The notes beneath the pieces were generated by a model, which was not told the DNA's origin, searched no databases, and was given only the letters and a program-made list of their open reading frames with translations. From Mycolicibacterium sarraceniae (GTDB lineage Bacteria > Actinomycetota > Actinomycetes > Mycobacteriales > Mycobacteriaceae): a DNA stretch of 64,000 nt. The stretch is taken from contig NZ_AP022595.1 of NCBI RefSeq assembly GCF_010731875.1, positions 558,001-622,000 of the forward strand. The letters are read 5' to 3'. Positions 28,414-38,050 of this stretch are shown here, in pieces. Position 1 is the stretch's first letter, and each line of letters begins with the position of its first letter. A program made the translations under genes and the position numbers.

Positions 28414-28481
28414 GCGCTACGGGGTGTACCGCTCAGCGGCCGACCAGGCCAGCTGCGATGTGACTCAGGCCACAAACGAAA

Positions 28482-28520
28482 CGCCGGGCGTCTCCAGTCG
28501 GAACCAGATGACGCCCGGCG
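28482..28520 (-). terminator. Hairpin terminator candidate after rpsI
   Basis: Perfect 11-bp stem CGCCGGGCGTC / GACGCCCGGCG with a 17-nt loop, beginning 28 nt after the rpsI stop codon. There is no U-tract, which is common for mycobacterial hairpin terminators. It probably ends the rplM-rpsI transcript. Confidence 0.65.
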
Positions 28521-28547
28521 AGCCGTTGCGTTGGGATACGCGCCAGA

Positions 28548-29050
<503 letters not shown>

Positions 29051-29054
<4 letters not shown>

Positions 29055-29494
29055 TGGGCCACCTGCTTGATCTCGAACGGAATCGGCTGCTGCGCGGTGT
29101 GCGGATGATCAGGGCCTGCGTAGACCTTGAGCTTCTTCTGCACCTGGCGGCTCAGCTTGTTGTGCGGCAGCATCCCGACGATGGCGTTCTCGACGACGCG
29201 ATCGGCGTGCTTGGCCAGCTCGTCACCGAGCGCGCGGGCGCGCAGACCACCGGGGAAACCAGAGTGGCGGTAGAGGAACTTCTTGCTGAGCTTGTCGCCG
29301 CTGATAGCGACCTTGTCAGCGTTGATGACGATGACGAAATCGCCACCGTCGACATTGGGCGTGAATGTCGGCTTGTGCTTGCCGCGCAGCAGCTTTGCTG
29401 CTTCAACGGCGAGCCGGCCGAGCACCACGTCGGTGGCGTCGATGACGTACCACGAACGTGTGGTGTCACCTGCCTTCGGCGTGTACGTAGGCAC
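29051..29494 (-). CDS. rplM: 50S ribosomal protein L13
   Basis: Early-assembly 50S protein of 147 residues, the usual length. It begins [20 protein letters not shown] at GTG 29494 with a purine-rich AAGAAAAGAAGG leader just upstream. Core motifs are [57 protein letters not shown] and [20 protein letters not shown]. First gene of the rplM-rpsI pair. A 470-bp spacer separates it from esxT. Confidence 0.98.
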
Positions 29495-29865
29495 AGCACT
29501 ACCTTCTTTTCTTCTCGGGTTTGTCCCGGTGTGACCCGGGTGTCGATCGGGACGCGACGGTGGGGATTGCTCCTCGGCGACCAACACTGACCCGAGAACC
29601 CGGCTTACCCCGCGGTGTGAAACCGCGACGTACCGCACGCCGATGTGGCAGCTTACCTGCGACGATACGGGCAGGTCAAAACGCCGTTGCCCGCTCGATC
29701 CGACGCCATGCACTGCGTCTGCATGCAGATCGGTGTGACACACCCCCCGACGTTTCCAGCTTGACCAGAGCTTCGCGGCTGAGCAGTCGGGCCAGCGGCG
29801 CCGGTTCGCGGTGTTCTGAATGTGCCCATCGGCGATCAACTCCTCGCGCGACCATCGTCTCGACC

Positions 29866-29904
29866 GCCCCGGCGTCATGGTGGGGGTTGCCATGACGCCG
29901 GGGC
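29866..29904 (-). terminator. Distal terminator hairpin after esxT
   Basis: Perfect 15-bp stem GCCCCGGCGTCATGG / CCATGACGCCGGGGC with a 9-nt loop, about 62 nt downstream of the esxT stop. No U-tract. Together with the hairpin immediately upstream it forms a tandem barrier between ESX-4 and the ribosomal operon. Confidence 0.75.
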
Positions 29905-29911
29905 TGGCTGA

Positions 29912-29951
29912 CTGTGCGGCCCCACGGCTCTCCTCCGCAGGGGCCGCACAG
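29912..29951 (-). terminator. Proximal terminator hairpin after esxT
   Basis: Perfect 12-bp stem CTGTGCGGCCCC / GGGGCCGCACAG with a 16-nt loop, starting about 15 nt after the esxT stop codon. It is the first of two consecutive strong hairpins. Confidence 0.75.
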
Positions 29952-29965
29952 AGTTCGGTGGGCGA

Positions 29966-30259
29966 TCAGCCCCACATTCCGGCAGCGCGACGATCGGCGT
30001 CGGCAACGTCGGCCGCTCCGTCGCGCACCGCAGCGCCGAGGCGCACAAGGATGTCGCGCAACGCAGACGCGGCGTGTTGCCAACTCGCCTGCTCGGCTTG
30101 GTAGGCAGCCGCGGCATCGGCCGTCCACACCTCCCGCAGCGGCGCGATCTGCCGACTGAGGTCGTCGAGCGCGGCACCGAGCCGGGCCGACGTGCCCTGG
30201 ATATCGGCGAGCACCGCGGCGTCGATCTCGGCGAAATTGTAGGAAAGGACGGGATCCAT
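29966..30259 (-). CDS. esxT: ESX-4 WXG100-family protein EsxT
   Basis: A 97-residue helical-hairpin protein expected to pair with EsxU and be exported by ESX-4. It begins MDPVLSYNFAEIDAAVLADI. The turn reads APLREVWTADAAAAYQAEQA, so the WxG position is W-T-A, as in other EsxT proteins where Gly is not kept. It ends VADADRRAAGMWG, with the YxxxD/E-type secretion signal not obvious. It lies 15 bp after esxU and is followed by tandem terminators, so it ends the eccC4-associated transcript. Confidence 0.93.
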   Translation of the reverse strand: MDPVLSYNFAEIDAAVLADIQGTSARLGAALDDLSRQIAPLREVWTADAAAAYQAEQASWQHAASALRDILVRLGAAVRDGAADVADADRRAAGMWG

Positions 30260-30274
30260 ACTCGGGCTCCTTGG

Positions 30275-30583
30275 CTAGAGATCTGCGGTCGCGGCAACGA
30301 TGCGCTGCGCATGCAGCTGCGCAGCCTCGCGCAATTCGTATTCGTTGTTGCGGATCGTGTCAGCGATCCCGGCCAGCGCATTGGACAGCCTGGTGGACTC
30401 GTTGTTCCAGTGCGCGACAACGGTCTTGAACCTGGCGGCCGCCAGGCCGCCCCACACTGTCGGCGGCACCGATTCCATCCGGGTAATGAAGCCCTGCAGC
30501 AGAACCCGGATCTCATCGTTGCGGTTATCGGCGGCCGCGGCAGCGGTGCGCATGAGATCGAAGTCGGCACTCAGAGTGGTCAC
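30275..30583 (-). CDS. esxU: ESX-4 WXG100-family protein EsxU
   Basis: A 102-residue partner of EsxT. It starts at GTG 30583 ([20 protein letters not shown]) with AAAGGATGG just upstream. The canonical WXG turn is present ([20 protein letters not shown]) and the C-terminal helix ends [20 protein letters not shown]. It matches the known EsxU pattern. Substrate of, or structural partner within, ESX-4. Confidence 0.94.
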   Translation of the reverse strand: MTTLSADFDLMRTAAAAADNRNDEIRVLLQGFITRMESVPPTVWGGLAAARFKTVVAHWNNESTRLSNALAGIADTIRNNEYELREAAQLHAQRIVAATADL

Positions 30584-30631
30584 GGTCCATCCTTTCAGTT
30601 GAGTTATACACGCGGACAATTGATTCGACGT

Positions 30632-31795
30632 TCACGAGCCCGTGTTGGTTCCCACCAATTCGCGAGCGGATTCGATCGCCCTGTCGCACACCGGCGCAAC
30701 GCTAGCGTCGCGACCGGGAGCACTCTGGCAACCGATGCTGATACGCGTCGAGCCGTCGAGTACCACCGCCCAGCGGATATCCCGGCCGATCCGGACCTCA
30801 CGGTAGGTGATGGCGGGGCGCCCACCGCGGCGATCGGCGGGATTGAAGTCGACGAACACACTGTCGGGCTGCTCATCGACGGCCTGCCGCAGCACCTGGG
30901 CCACTCTACTCAATGTCTCTCCAGGAGAATAGGATTGAGTCATATGTAGCGCGACGCTCGAATCAGTCGGCGAGCTGGCCTGGATGCGCCGTGACCCAGG
31001 CCCCGCGGTGATCCGGGTCAGTCTCCAGTGGGCCGGGATCCGCAGAGTGACACGCCCTTCGACGATGTCGACCGCATCGAGAGCCGGTGCGGGAGTCGGC
31101 GTCCGGCTGGCGACGACGCCAATGGCGCAGAATGCCAGCGCCATCGATGTTGCAGCCAGCACCGGAGCCCGTCGACGCCGCGGCGCCACTTCGGGTCGGG
31201 GTTCGACGTTGGGGTGCGCTGGCCACTCATCACCGATATCGGCCAGCCGGACCACCGCGCCGCGCCGGCGCAGCGCACCCTGTAATGCGCGGGCATAATC
31301 GGCCGCGCCCGCAACACGTGGGGGTGCGTCGATGAGAACCCCGGTGCCGTGTTCGATCTCGATGTCCTGAGCTACCTCACCGGGATCGTCGGGACGAGCC
31401 ACCACCACCGGCGGACCGGCTGGCGGGCTGATGGCCACGACCTCGTCAGCGATCTCGACAACGACGGCCGGGACCCTGACCCCTAGCGCTGCCGACCGAG
31501 ACAGCGGGTGAACTTCGTTGGCGACGGTCGCCCCCGCGGCAACAACCCGCTGCACCCGATGCGGCGCCCACCACGAGGGATGCACGACGGTCAGGGATTC
31601 ACAGTCTGGCTCGACGCTCGCCGCGATCACGCTCTGCCACAAGTCAGACACGGCAACCGGCCGCTCCTGCAGCAGCACCGTGGTGTCGTCGATACCGGCC
31701 AATGCCGCGTCGACCAGCGCTGTCGAGATCGACGTTGGCAGCGGGAGCACCGCGGCTGGGCCGATCTCCAGGACGGTGCTGATCACGGCGGGCAC
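30632..31795 (-). CDS. Type VII secretion-associated protein (Rv3446c-like)
   Basis: A 387-residue protein of the T7SS-associated family found in ESX-4 loci. The N-terminal half has an ASKHA/actin-like flavour (SDLWQSVIAASV, LTVVHPSWWAPHRVQRVVAA, VLIDAPPRVAGAADYARALQ). One membrane segment follows (VLAATSMALAFCAIGVVASR, about residues 205-225), then an extracytoplasmic domain with two cysteines near the end (IGCQSAPGRD, APVCDRAIES). It starts at GTG 31795, overlapping the eccC4 3' end by 13 nt. Function within ESX-4 is unproven. Confidence 0.85.
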   Translation of the reverse strand: MPAVISTVLEIGPAAVLPLPTSISTALVDAALAGIDDTTVLLQERPVAVSDLWQSVIAASVEPDCESLTVVHPSWWAPHRVQRVVAAGATVANEVHPLSRSAALGVRVPAVVVEIADEVVAISPPAGPPVVVARPDDPGEVAQDIEIEHGTGVLIDAPPRVAGAADYARALQGALRRRGAVVRLADIGDEWPAHPNVEPRPEVAPRRRRAPVLAATSMALAFCAIGVVASRTPTPAPALDAVDIVEGRVTLRIPAHWRLTRITAGPGSRRIQASSPTDSSVALHMTQSYSPGETLSRVAQVLRQAVDEQPDSVFVDFNPADRRGGRPAITYREVRIGRDIRWAVVLDGSTRISIGCQSAPGRDASVAPVCDRAIESARELVGTNTGS

Positions 31796-33597
31796 CAGCT
31801 GACCTGGACGAGCTCAGCCGCTGAACGCGTCACCAACACCCCGCGCCCGGGCGGTTGGTCGGCTGCACGGTGGTGGCCGATAAGAGTGCCCTCATCAGGA
31901 CTTCCACTCATCAGCAGACCGACACAGCCGCTGTCACGCAACTGCGCAAGAAGCGGTTCGAACATCGCCCGCGCGGACCCCGCGCACCGACGGGCCACCA
32001 TGAGGTGCAGCCCGATATCCATCGCATGCGGCAGCAGCGCTAGCAGCGCGCTCAGCGCATCCGGCGAGGTGGCCGAGACGACGTCGTAATCGTCGACCAC
32101 GACGAAAACCTCCGGCCCGGACCACCACGACCGGGACTTGAGCTGTTCCATCGAGGTCTCCGCCGCTGGTAATCGGCGCTGCAATAACGCAATCAACCCG
32201 GGTAGCCGATCAGCGAGGCTGCTTGGCGAGAACGCATAACCCACTACGTGGCCCGATTCAGCGACGCCGAGAAGGCCACGACGGTAGTCGACGACGAACA
32301 CCGATGCCGGCCGCGTCATCGCCCCTCGCGCGATCTCGGCGCACAGCATTCGCAGTGCCGCAGTCTTCCCGCAGCCCGAGTCGCCGAGAATCAGCACGTG
32401 CTGCTGCCAACCGAAGTCGACAGCTACCGGTTCCAGACGGTTTTCGCCGATACCGAGCAGCACCCGGCCCTGATCGGCAGCACAATCAAGGACCGCGGAA
32501 TACTCGACCAGGAGGGGCAACAACCGAACGGGTGGGGCCTGCCACGATCCGCCACGATCGACGTCGACGCCGTCCGGTGTCGCCACCACGAAGTGCTGAC
32601 CCGCTCGGGTGATACCGCGCCCGGGCCGATCGATAGGGACCAGCGCGGCCTGCTTACGGTCCGTCTCGGAATCGATCGGATCACCTAGTCGCAGTTCGAT
32701 TCTGGTCCCGATCTGATCTTTGAGACCCGGCCGGATATCGGCCCACCGTGCCGCGGTGAGGATCAGATGGATACCGAACGACAAGCCCCGGGCAGCGTGG
32801 CTGGTGATCGTCGCCTCAAGATCCGGGAACTCCTCGCGCAGCACCGGCCAGCCGTCCACGACCAGGAAAACGTCACCGTATCCGTCAGCATCACGACGGG
32901 ATTCGCGGCCGGACAGGATCGACCCGATGTGGCTGACAACCCGCCGTACCAGTTCCCTTTCCCGGCGGCAGGCCACCGCTCCCACGTGCGGCAACAGCCG
33001 CAGCCCCTCAAGTGTGCCGCCGCCAAAGTCCAGGCAATAAAACTGGATTCGCCGCGGATCGTGACGCGCGGCGAGTGCGGTGATCATGGTGCGCAACGCG
33101 GTCGACTTCCCGCTCTGCGGCGCCCCCGCCACCGCGACGTTGCCACCCGCGCCGCCGAGATCGACGACGTATGGGGCGCGGCGCTGCTCAAACGGCAGAT
33201 CCACCAGACCGATCGCTGCGGTCAGTTCTCCCCCATCGACGTCCAGTTCGGCGAGGCGCGGAGACTGCGTCAGTGGCGGCAACCACACGCGATGAGCCGA
33301 GGTGCCACCGCCCCGGCGCGATTCGACGATCACGTCCCACGCCGTAGGGCCGGACCCGTGATCGGCGATCACGGGTCTGGTGGGTACCGAGGTGAACAGT
33401 CGCACAGCACGATTCGACAACCCGGGGGCGTTCTGTCTGGGCGCCTGAGCTCCCAGGTAGGTGGCCTGGAAGCGGACCAGACGACCGTCGCCGGTCCGGA
33501 GAAATGCCGCGCCCGGGGTGTTGGGGAGTTCGGCAGCGTCGGCGACGCCAAGTACCGCGCGGGACTCCGCGGCCGTCGACGTCTTCAGGCAGATGCG
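31783..33597 (-). pseudogene. eccC4: EccC4 C-terminal part (ATPase domains 2 and 3), after an in-frame amber codon
   Basis: This is the continuation, in the same frame, of the EccC4 N-terminal part. Immediately after the TAG at 33598-33600 the sequence reads RICLKTSTAAESRAVLGVAD, the expected next EccC residues. It then has two more FtsK/SpoIIIE-like domains with P-loops VAVAGAPQSGKSTALRTMIT and LILGDSGCGKTAALRMLCAE, and ends VLVTRSAAELVQVSWCPP. The first good internal start is not until about 33420, and no ribosome-binding site stands out. Substrate recognition by domain 3 would need this part. Without suppression or reinitiation it is probably not made. Confidence 0.85.
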
Positions 33598-35331
33598 CTA
33601 GGACAGGTGCGATTCGAGGCCGCGCAGCCGTCCCTCGTCCAGACGCTGGCTGGCCAGGAGCAGATGCACGCCCAGCGACCGACCTACTCGGCCGATCATG
33701 GTGAACAACTCCGTGAAGTCCGGCTGGTGAGTGACCAGTTCAGCGAACTCGTCGACCACGAGGAACAGCGTCGGCAGCGCCGGCAGCGCGGTGTCGAATC
33801 CTCGATGGCGTTGATAAGCAGCGAGATTGACGGCATTGCCGGCGTGGCGTAACAGCGTTTGGCGACGGTGAATCTCACCACTGAGCGCCTCTTTAGCCCG
33901 TGCCACCAGGTGCGCCTCGTCAGTGAGGTTGGTGATGACCGCGGCGACGTGCGGCAGGCCATCCAGACCAAGGAAAGTCGCGCCGCCCTTGAAGTCGATG
34001 AGCACCAGGTTGAGATCGTCGGGCGGATGGCGGGCGATCATGCCGGCGACAATCGTGCGCAGTAGTTCTGACTTGCCAGACCCCGTCGCCCCGACGCACA
34101 GTCCGTGTGGACCGTGCCCGGCGTCGGCCGCCTCCTTGATATCGAGGTGGACAAGTTCACCGTTCATCGCGGTGCCGAGCGCAACCCGTAGCGGAGCGGG
34201 ATCGTTCATGTCCAGTGCGGTAACCCAGCGTTGCAGGTCGTCGCGCACGGGGTCGGGGCTGCGATACCGCGCCAGACGGCGTGCACAGATCCGCGCCTGG
34301 GCGCTCGTCACACCGTCGGCGGTCGCGAACTCCTCGATGCATTCACCGCTGCGCAGTGCGAGCCGATCGCCGTCAAGGTGCAGGCACAGGGCACCCGCAT
34401 CATCATCGCCGGCGGCGCCCACGACGATGACAGTCACACCCTCACGGGCCAAGCCACGACGGTCAGGCCCGTCGACGATCACCACGAGATGGTGCCGCTG
34501 GACCTGGACACCGTCGACTGATTCGTACACCATGGGTCCGCCCCGGTCGGGACACACATTGTGCGGCAACCATTTCAGCCAATCCCAGTGCCACCGGCGG
34601 CCCGGTCCGACCACCGCGGCCACCATGACGCTATCGGGACCATGCAACACCGCCAGCTGACACACCATCGCACGGATCAGGGCGCGCGCGCCCGTGAGAT
34701 CACCGTCGACCACGAGCACCCCCACCCCAGCCAGAGCGACGGCGATGGGCACGTCATCGAGAGCGGCGTGGCAGCGCACGAAGCTCCGCAACGCATCCGC
34801 GGTGACCGGGTCCAACTCGTCGACGGGGCCGACCGGCGGGACCACGATGCGGCGCGCCAGCCGCTGGCGGCCAAGCCCCACCCGGATGTGGCAGAAATCC
34901 GAATCCTCGCGCCCGCGTTCCCACATGCGCTGCCCGCCGATCAGCGTCCACAGCGACAACGGTTCCGGATGTACCCACACCAGCGACTCACGCTGCCGTT
35001 GCGCGGCATCGCATAGCTGCGCAGAGTGCCGCACCAAACCCTCTAGATATCGCCTGCGTTGCTGGTCCAGGCTGCCCCCAGACCGCCGAGAGCCCGCGTG
35101 CATTGCCATCGCAAGCGCCGACACGAGCATCATGGCCGGCAACAGCACAGCGGACGGGCCGCGCGCGACCATCCCCGACCCCCACACCCACGCGCCGACA
35201 CCCACCACGGCACCCAGACTCAGCACCGGGCCGAGTCGCGACAGCCCGCCGGGCGACGGGGTGCACGGCAGCATCTCGATGACCACATCGTCAGTCGCGA
35301 ATTGCGGTGCCAGCCGGGCGGGCCGATTCAT
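33598..35331 (-). pseudogene. eccC4: EccC4 N-terminal part (membrane anchor and ATPase domain 1), ended by TAG
   Basis: The ESX-4 motor ATPase begins here. From ATG 35331 (MNRPARLAPQFATDDVVIEM) it has two membrane helices (LSLGAVVGVGAWVWGSGMVA and VLLPAMMLVSALAMAMHAGS), then the first FtsK-like domain. That domain has the P-loop LCVGATGSGKSELLRTIVAG, FKGGATFLGLDGLPHVAAVI, and Walker B TLFLVVDEFAELVTHQP. It stops at RLRGLESHLS followed by TAG, where homologues continue with Tyr-Arg-Ile. A single change of a Tyr codon (TAC or TAT) to TAG explains it. The frame is otherwise continuous with the downstream half, so this looks like one recent nonsense mutation or a base-call error. Confidence 0.87.
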
Positions 35332-35423
35332 GCAGGCACGGTAGGCACTGGTTCCCCCGCCCGGCAATTCACCTGTGGACAACGGAGTTCGGCGGCCCCG
35401 CGGGCTCGTTAGCGTCCGCTGTC

Positions 35424-36737
35424 ATGACAGCCACCGATGAGATGTGCCGTGTCTCGATCTGCACCAGCGACCACGAGGTCGACGTCACGTTGCCCGCTCA
35501 TGTTCCGATCGCGGAGCTGATGCCCGCACTGCTGGACCTCGTCGGCGGGGGTGGCTTCGCCGGCGAACCGTGCCTGACCCGAGTGGGCGGGGAAGTGCTC
35601 GACACCGCGGAGACACTGGCGCACGGCGCGATTACCGACGGCGATCTCCTGATCCTGACGTCGGCGGCGGCCCGACCGATGCCGCCGCCCCGGTTCGACG
35701 TGAGCACCGCCGTCACCGACGCGGTGGCGGACCTGACGCGCCCGCCGTGGCCGGCTGCCGGTCGCGTGGCGCGGTCGATCGTGCTGTGCTGGGCGGCGGC
35801 GCAGCTTCTGGCCGTGCTCGGGTGCCCGACGCTCGGCCCTGGTGCCACCCGCCATATCGCGATCGGCGCAACAGCGGCGCTACTGGCGGTGGCCGGTGCG
35901 GTCGCGGTGCGCCAGGATCGGATTCAGTGCGCAACACTCGGCGTGCTGGCCGCCGTCTTCGCCGGTCTGACCGCGACGCTGGCGTCACCGGGCCACCCCG
36001 GGATTGCGGGCTTTCTGCTGGCGATGTCGGCGTGCTCCGCTACCGCACTGTTGATGTGGCGCATATTGGATTGTGCACCTTCGGTTTTCCTTCCGCTCGG
36101 CGCCACGACGATGGCGACCGCCGCAGCGACGGTCGGGGCGGTGGCCGGCTGGTGGGCACTGACGGCGGCAGGCCCGATGCTGGCAACGGCGTCCCTGACC
36201 ATCCTGGCGCTGTCTACCCGGCTGTCTGTCCGAAGTACCGGATTGTCGACGCCGGGCCTGTCCGCTTCCGAGCTCGACGCAACGACGCGCACCGCTCATC
36301 ATCGACTGACAGTGCTCACCGTGACCGCAGCCGCGGGCGCGGCGCTGGGCGTTGTGATCACCGCGGCGACGGCAGCCCGGCCCATCGCCGCAGCGGGTTT
36401 GCTCATCGTCGTCGGGGCTGCGTTACTGCTCAATACTCGCCGCCGCACTGACCCGTATCACGTTGTTGCACTGCTTCTTTCCGCCGGCGTGGTGATGACA
36501 TCGTTGATCCTCTTGTGCGCAGCGACGACGCCGGCCAGCACGCCCTGGCTGTGCGGCGCCCTGATGGCGGTGGGGATCGCGGCGGTCTGGTTCGGGCGAG
36601 GCACGCGGTGGCGATTATCGCCGGCGGCGCGGCGCGCGATCGCAATCCTTGATCTGGCGGTCGGCGCGGCGGTCGTTCCGACCGCGGCCGGTGCGGCTGG
36701 GGTATTCGCGACACTGCCGGGGATCGGACACCCATGA
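35424..36737 (+). CDS. eccD4: ESX-4 membrane channel component EccD4
   Basis: Polytopic inner-membrane protein of 437 residues that forms part of the type VII secretion pore. It begins MTATDEMCRVSICTSDHEVD. An N-terminal ubiquitin-like YukD domain covers about residues 8-90, followed by roughly eleven hydrophobic segments (for example VLCWAAAQLLAVLG, IAIGATAALLAVAGAVAV, GIAGFLLAMSACSATALLMW). ATG 35424 lies 92 bp from the divergent eccC4 start. Its stop overlaps the mycP4 ATG. Confidence 0.93.
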   Translation: MTATDEMCRVSICTSDHEVDVTLPAHVPIAELMPALLDLVGGGGFAGEPCLTRVGGEVLDTAETLAHGAITDGDLLILTSAAARPMPPPRFDVSTAVTDAVADLTRPPWPAAGRVARSIVLCWAAAQLLAVLGCPTLGPGATRHIAIGATAALLAVAGAVAVRQDRIQCATLGVLAAVFAGLTATLASPGHPGIAGFLLAMSACSATALLMWRILDCAPSVFLPLGATTMATAAATVGAVAGWWALTAAGPMLATASLTILALSTRLSVRSTGLSTPGLSASELDATTRTAHHRLTVLTVTAAAGAALGVVITAATAARPIAAAGLLIVVGAALLLNTRRRTDPYHVVALLLSAGVVMTSLILLCAATTPASTPWLCGALMAVGIAAVWFGRGTRWRLSPAARRAIAILDLAVGAAVVPTAAGAAGVFATLPGIGHP

Positions 36738-38050
36738 CGAACGTCGGCCTACGGCTGGCGACAGTGGCCGCGGTGGTGCTGCTCGCGTCGCCACACTGGG
36801 CACCACCGGCGTTCGCGGTTACCCCGCCGGCGATCGACAACTCGCTGCTGCCGCCGCCGGCGCCCCCTGCCCCGCCCCAGCCGACCGAACAGCGTGAGGT
36901 GTGCGCAGTGCCGGTGGGCAGCCAAACCGCATTATCGGCAACACAATTGGCAGGTTTCGATATGCCGGCGATCTGGCGGCTCACCCGCGGCGCGGGACAG
37001 CGGGTGGCGGTGATCGACACCGGGATCGCGGCGCACCGCCGATTGTCCAACGTGATCGCCGGTGGTGACTACGTCTCCGCCGGCGAGGGCACCCGGGACT
37101 GCGACGGGCACGGAACCATCGTCGCCGGTATCATCGCCGCGGCTCCGGACCCGACCGATACCACTGGCTTCACGGGAATAGCACCCGAGGCGGCATTGAT
37201 CGCAATCCGGCAGTCCAGCAACAAATTCGGGCCGTTGGCCGATCCGTCCAGCCGCGGCTTCGGCGATGTCGCGACCCTGGCCATGGCAGTACGTACCGCC
37301 GCCGATATGGGCGCTTCGGTGATCAACATCTCCTCGATTGCCTGCGCGGAAACGACACTGGACGACCGCACGCTGGGAGCCGCGCTGTCCTACGCGGTCG
37401 ACGTGAAGGACGCCGTCGTGGTGGCCGCGGCCGGCAATGTCGGCGGGGACGGTCAGTGCCCCCGTCAGAACACCGCCACACAGCCCACCGTGATCGCCAG
37501 CCCAGCCTGGTACGACGACTACGTGCTGACCGTCGCCTCGATCGACTCGGCCGGTGCGCCCTCGGAGTTCAGCCTTCATGGCCCATGGGTCGACGCCGCG
37601 GCGCCCGGTGAACACGTCGTCTCCCTTGATCCCGACGGCGACGGTGTCATCGACACGATGCCGACCCCGATCGGCACGGCGTCGATAGCGGGGACCAGCT
37701 ACGCCGCACCCTTGGTGAGCGGCCTCGCGGCCCTGATCCGCGCCAGGTTTCCACGGCTGTCGGCGCGGCAGGTGATGGCCCGCATCGAGACCTCCGCACA
37801 CCACCCCGCCGGCGGATGGAATACTGCGGTCGGCGCTGGTGTCGTCGATCCGCTCGCAGCCTTGAGCGACCACACCGTGTCACCGTCCCCTCTCGAGCCG
37901 CAGCCACGCGGGCCAGCCGTGCCGGCCGATCCTGTCCGGGACCGTCCCCACGGGATTGCCGCGACGAGCGCGGCGCTGTGCGTGGCCGGATTGATCGCGG
38001 CCGCCTCGGTGCGGTTACGGCGCCGGCCCGAGGATGTCCCGGCGGACTAA
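36734..38050 (+). CDS. mycP4: ESX-4 mycosin serine protease MycP4
   Basis: Subtilisin-like, membrane-anchored protease of type VII systems, 438 residues. A Sec signal (LATVAAVVLLASPHWAPPAF) is followed by a Pro-rich segment. The triad is complete: Asp in RVAVIDTGIAAHRRLS, His in DCDGHGTIVAGIIAAA and Ser in SIAGTSYAAPLVSGLAALIR. A C-terminal helix (ATSAALCVAGLIAAASVRL) anchors it in the membrane. Translation is coupled to eccD4 through an ATGA overlap. The 3' end overlaps the convergent eccB4 by 36 bp. Confidence 0.95.
   Translation: MTNVGLRLATVAAVVLLASPHWAPPAFAVTPPAIDNSLLPPPAPPAPPQPTEQREVCAVPVGSQTALSATQLAGFDMPAIWRLTRGAGQRVAVIDTGIAAHRRLSNVIAGGDYVSAGEGTRDCDGHGTIVAGIIAAAPDPTDTTGFTGIAPEAALIAIRQSSNKFGPLADPSSRGFGDVATLAMAVRTAADMGASVINISSIACAETTLDDRTLGAALSYAVDVKDAVVVAAAGNVGGDGQCPRQNTATQPTVIASPAWYDDYVLTVASIDSAGAPSEFSLHGPWVDAAAPGEHVVSLDPDGDGVIDTMPTPIGTASIAGTSYAAPLVSGLAALIRARFPRLSARQVMARIETSAHHPAGGWNTAVGAGVVDPLAALSDHTVSPSPLEPQPRGPAVPADPVRDRPHGIAATSAALCVAGLIAAASVRLRRRPEDVPAD

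Larger units (their letters stand above)
29495..29965 (-). other. Spacer holding tandem terminators and the rplM leader
   Basis: No gene is supported in these 470 bp. The esxT-proximal end holds two strong hairpins, annotated separately. The remainder up to the rplM start is the probable promoter and leader region of rplM-rpsI. An in-frame upward extension of rplM exists but lacks any L13 homology. Confidence 0.6.

Noticed and set aside
29495..29893. Upstream in-frame extension of rplM
   Set aside because: No L13 similarity before VPTYTPK, and the GTG at 29494 has a purine-rich leader. The extension overlaps the terminator hairpins.
29966..30259. Loss of the WxG glycine in EsxT as an anomaly
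   Set aside because: EsxT proteins of other mycobacteria also lack this Gly, so it is normal for the family.
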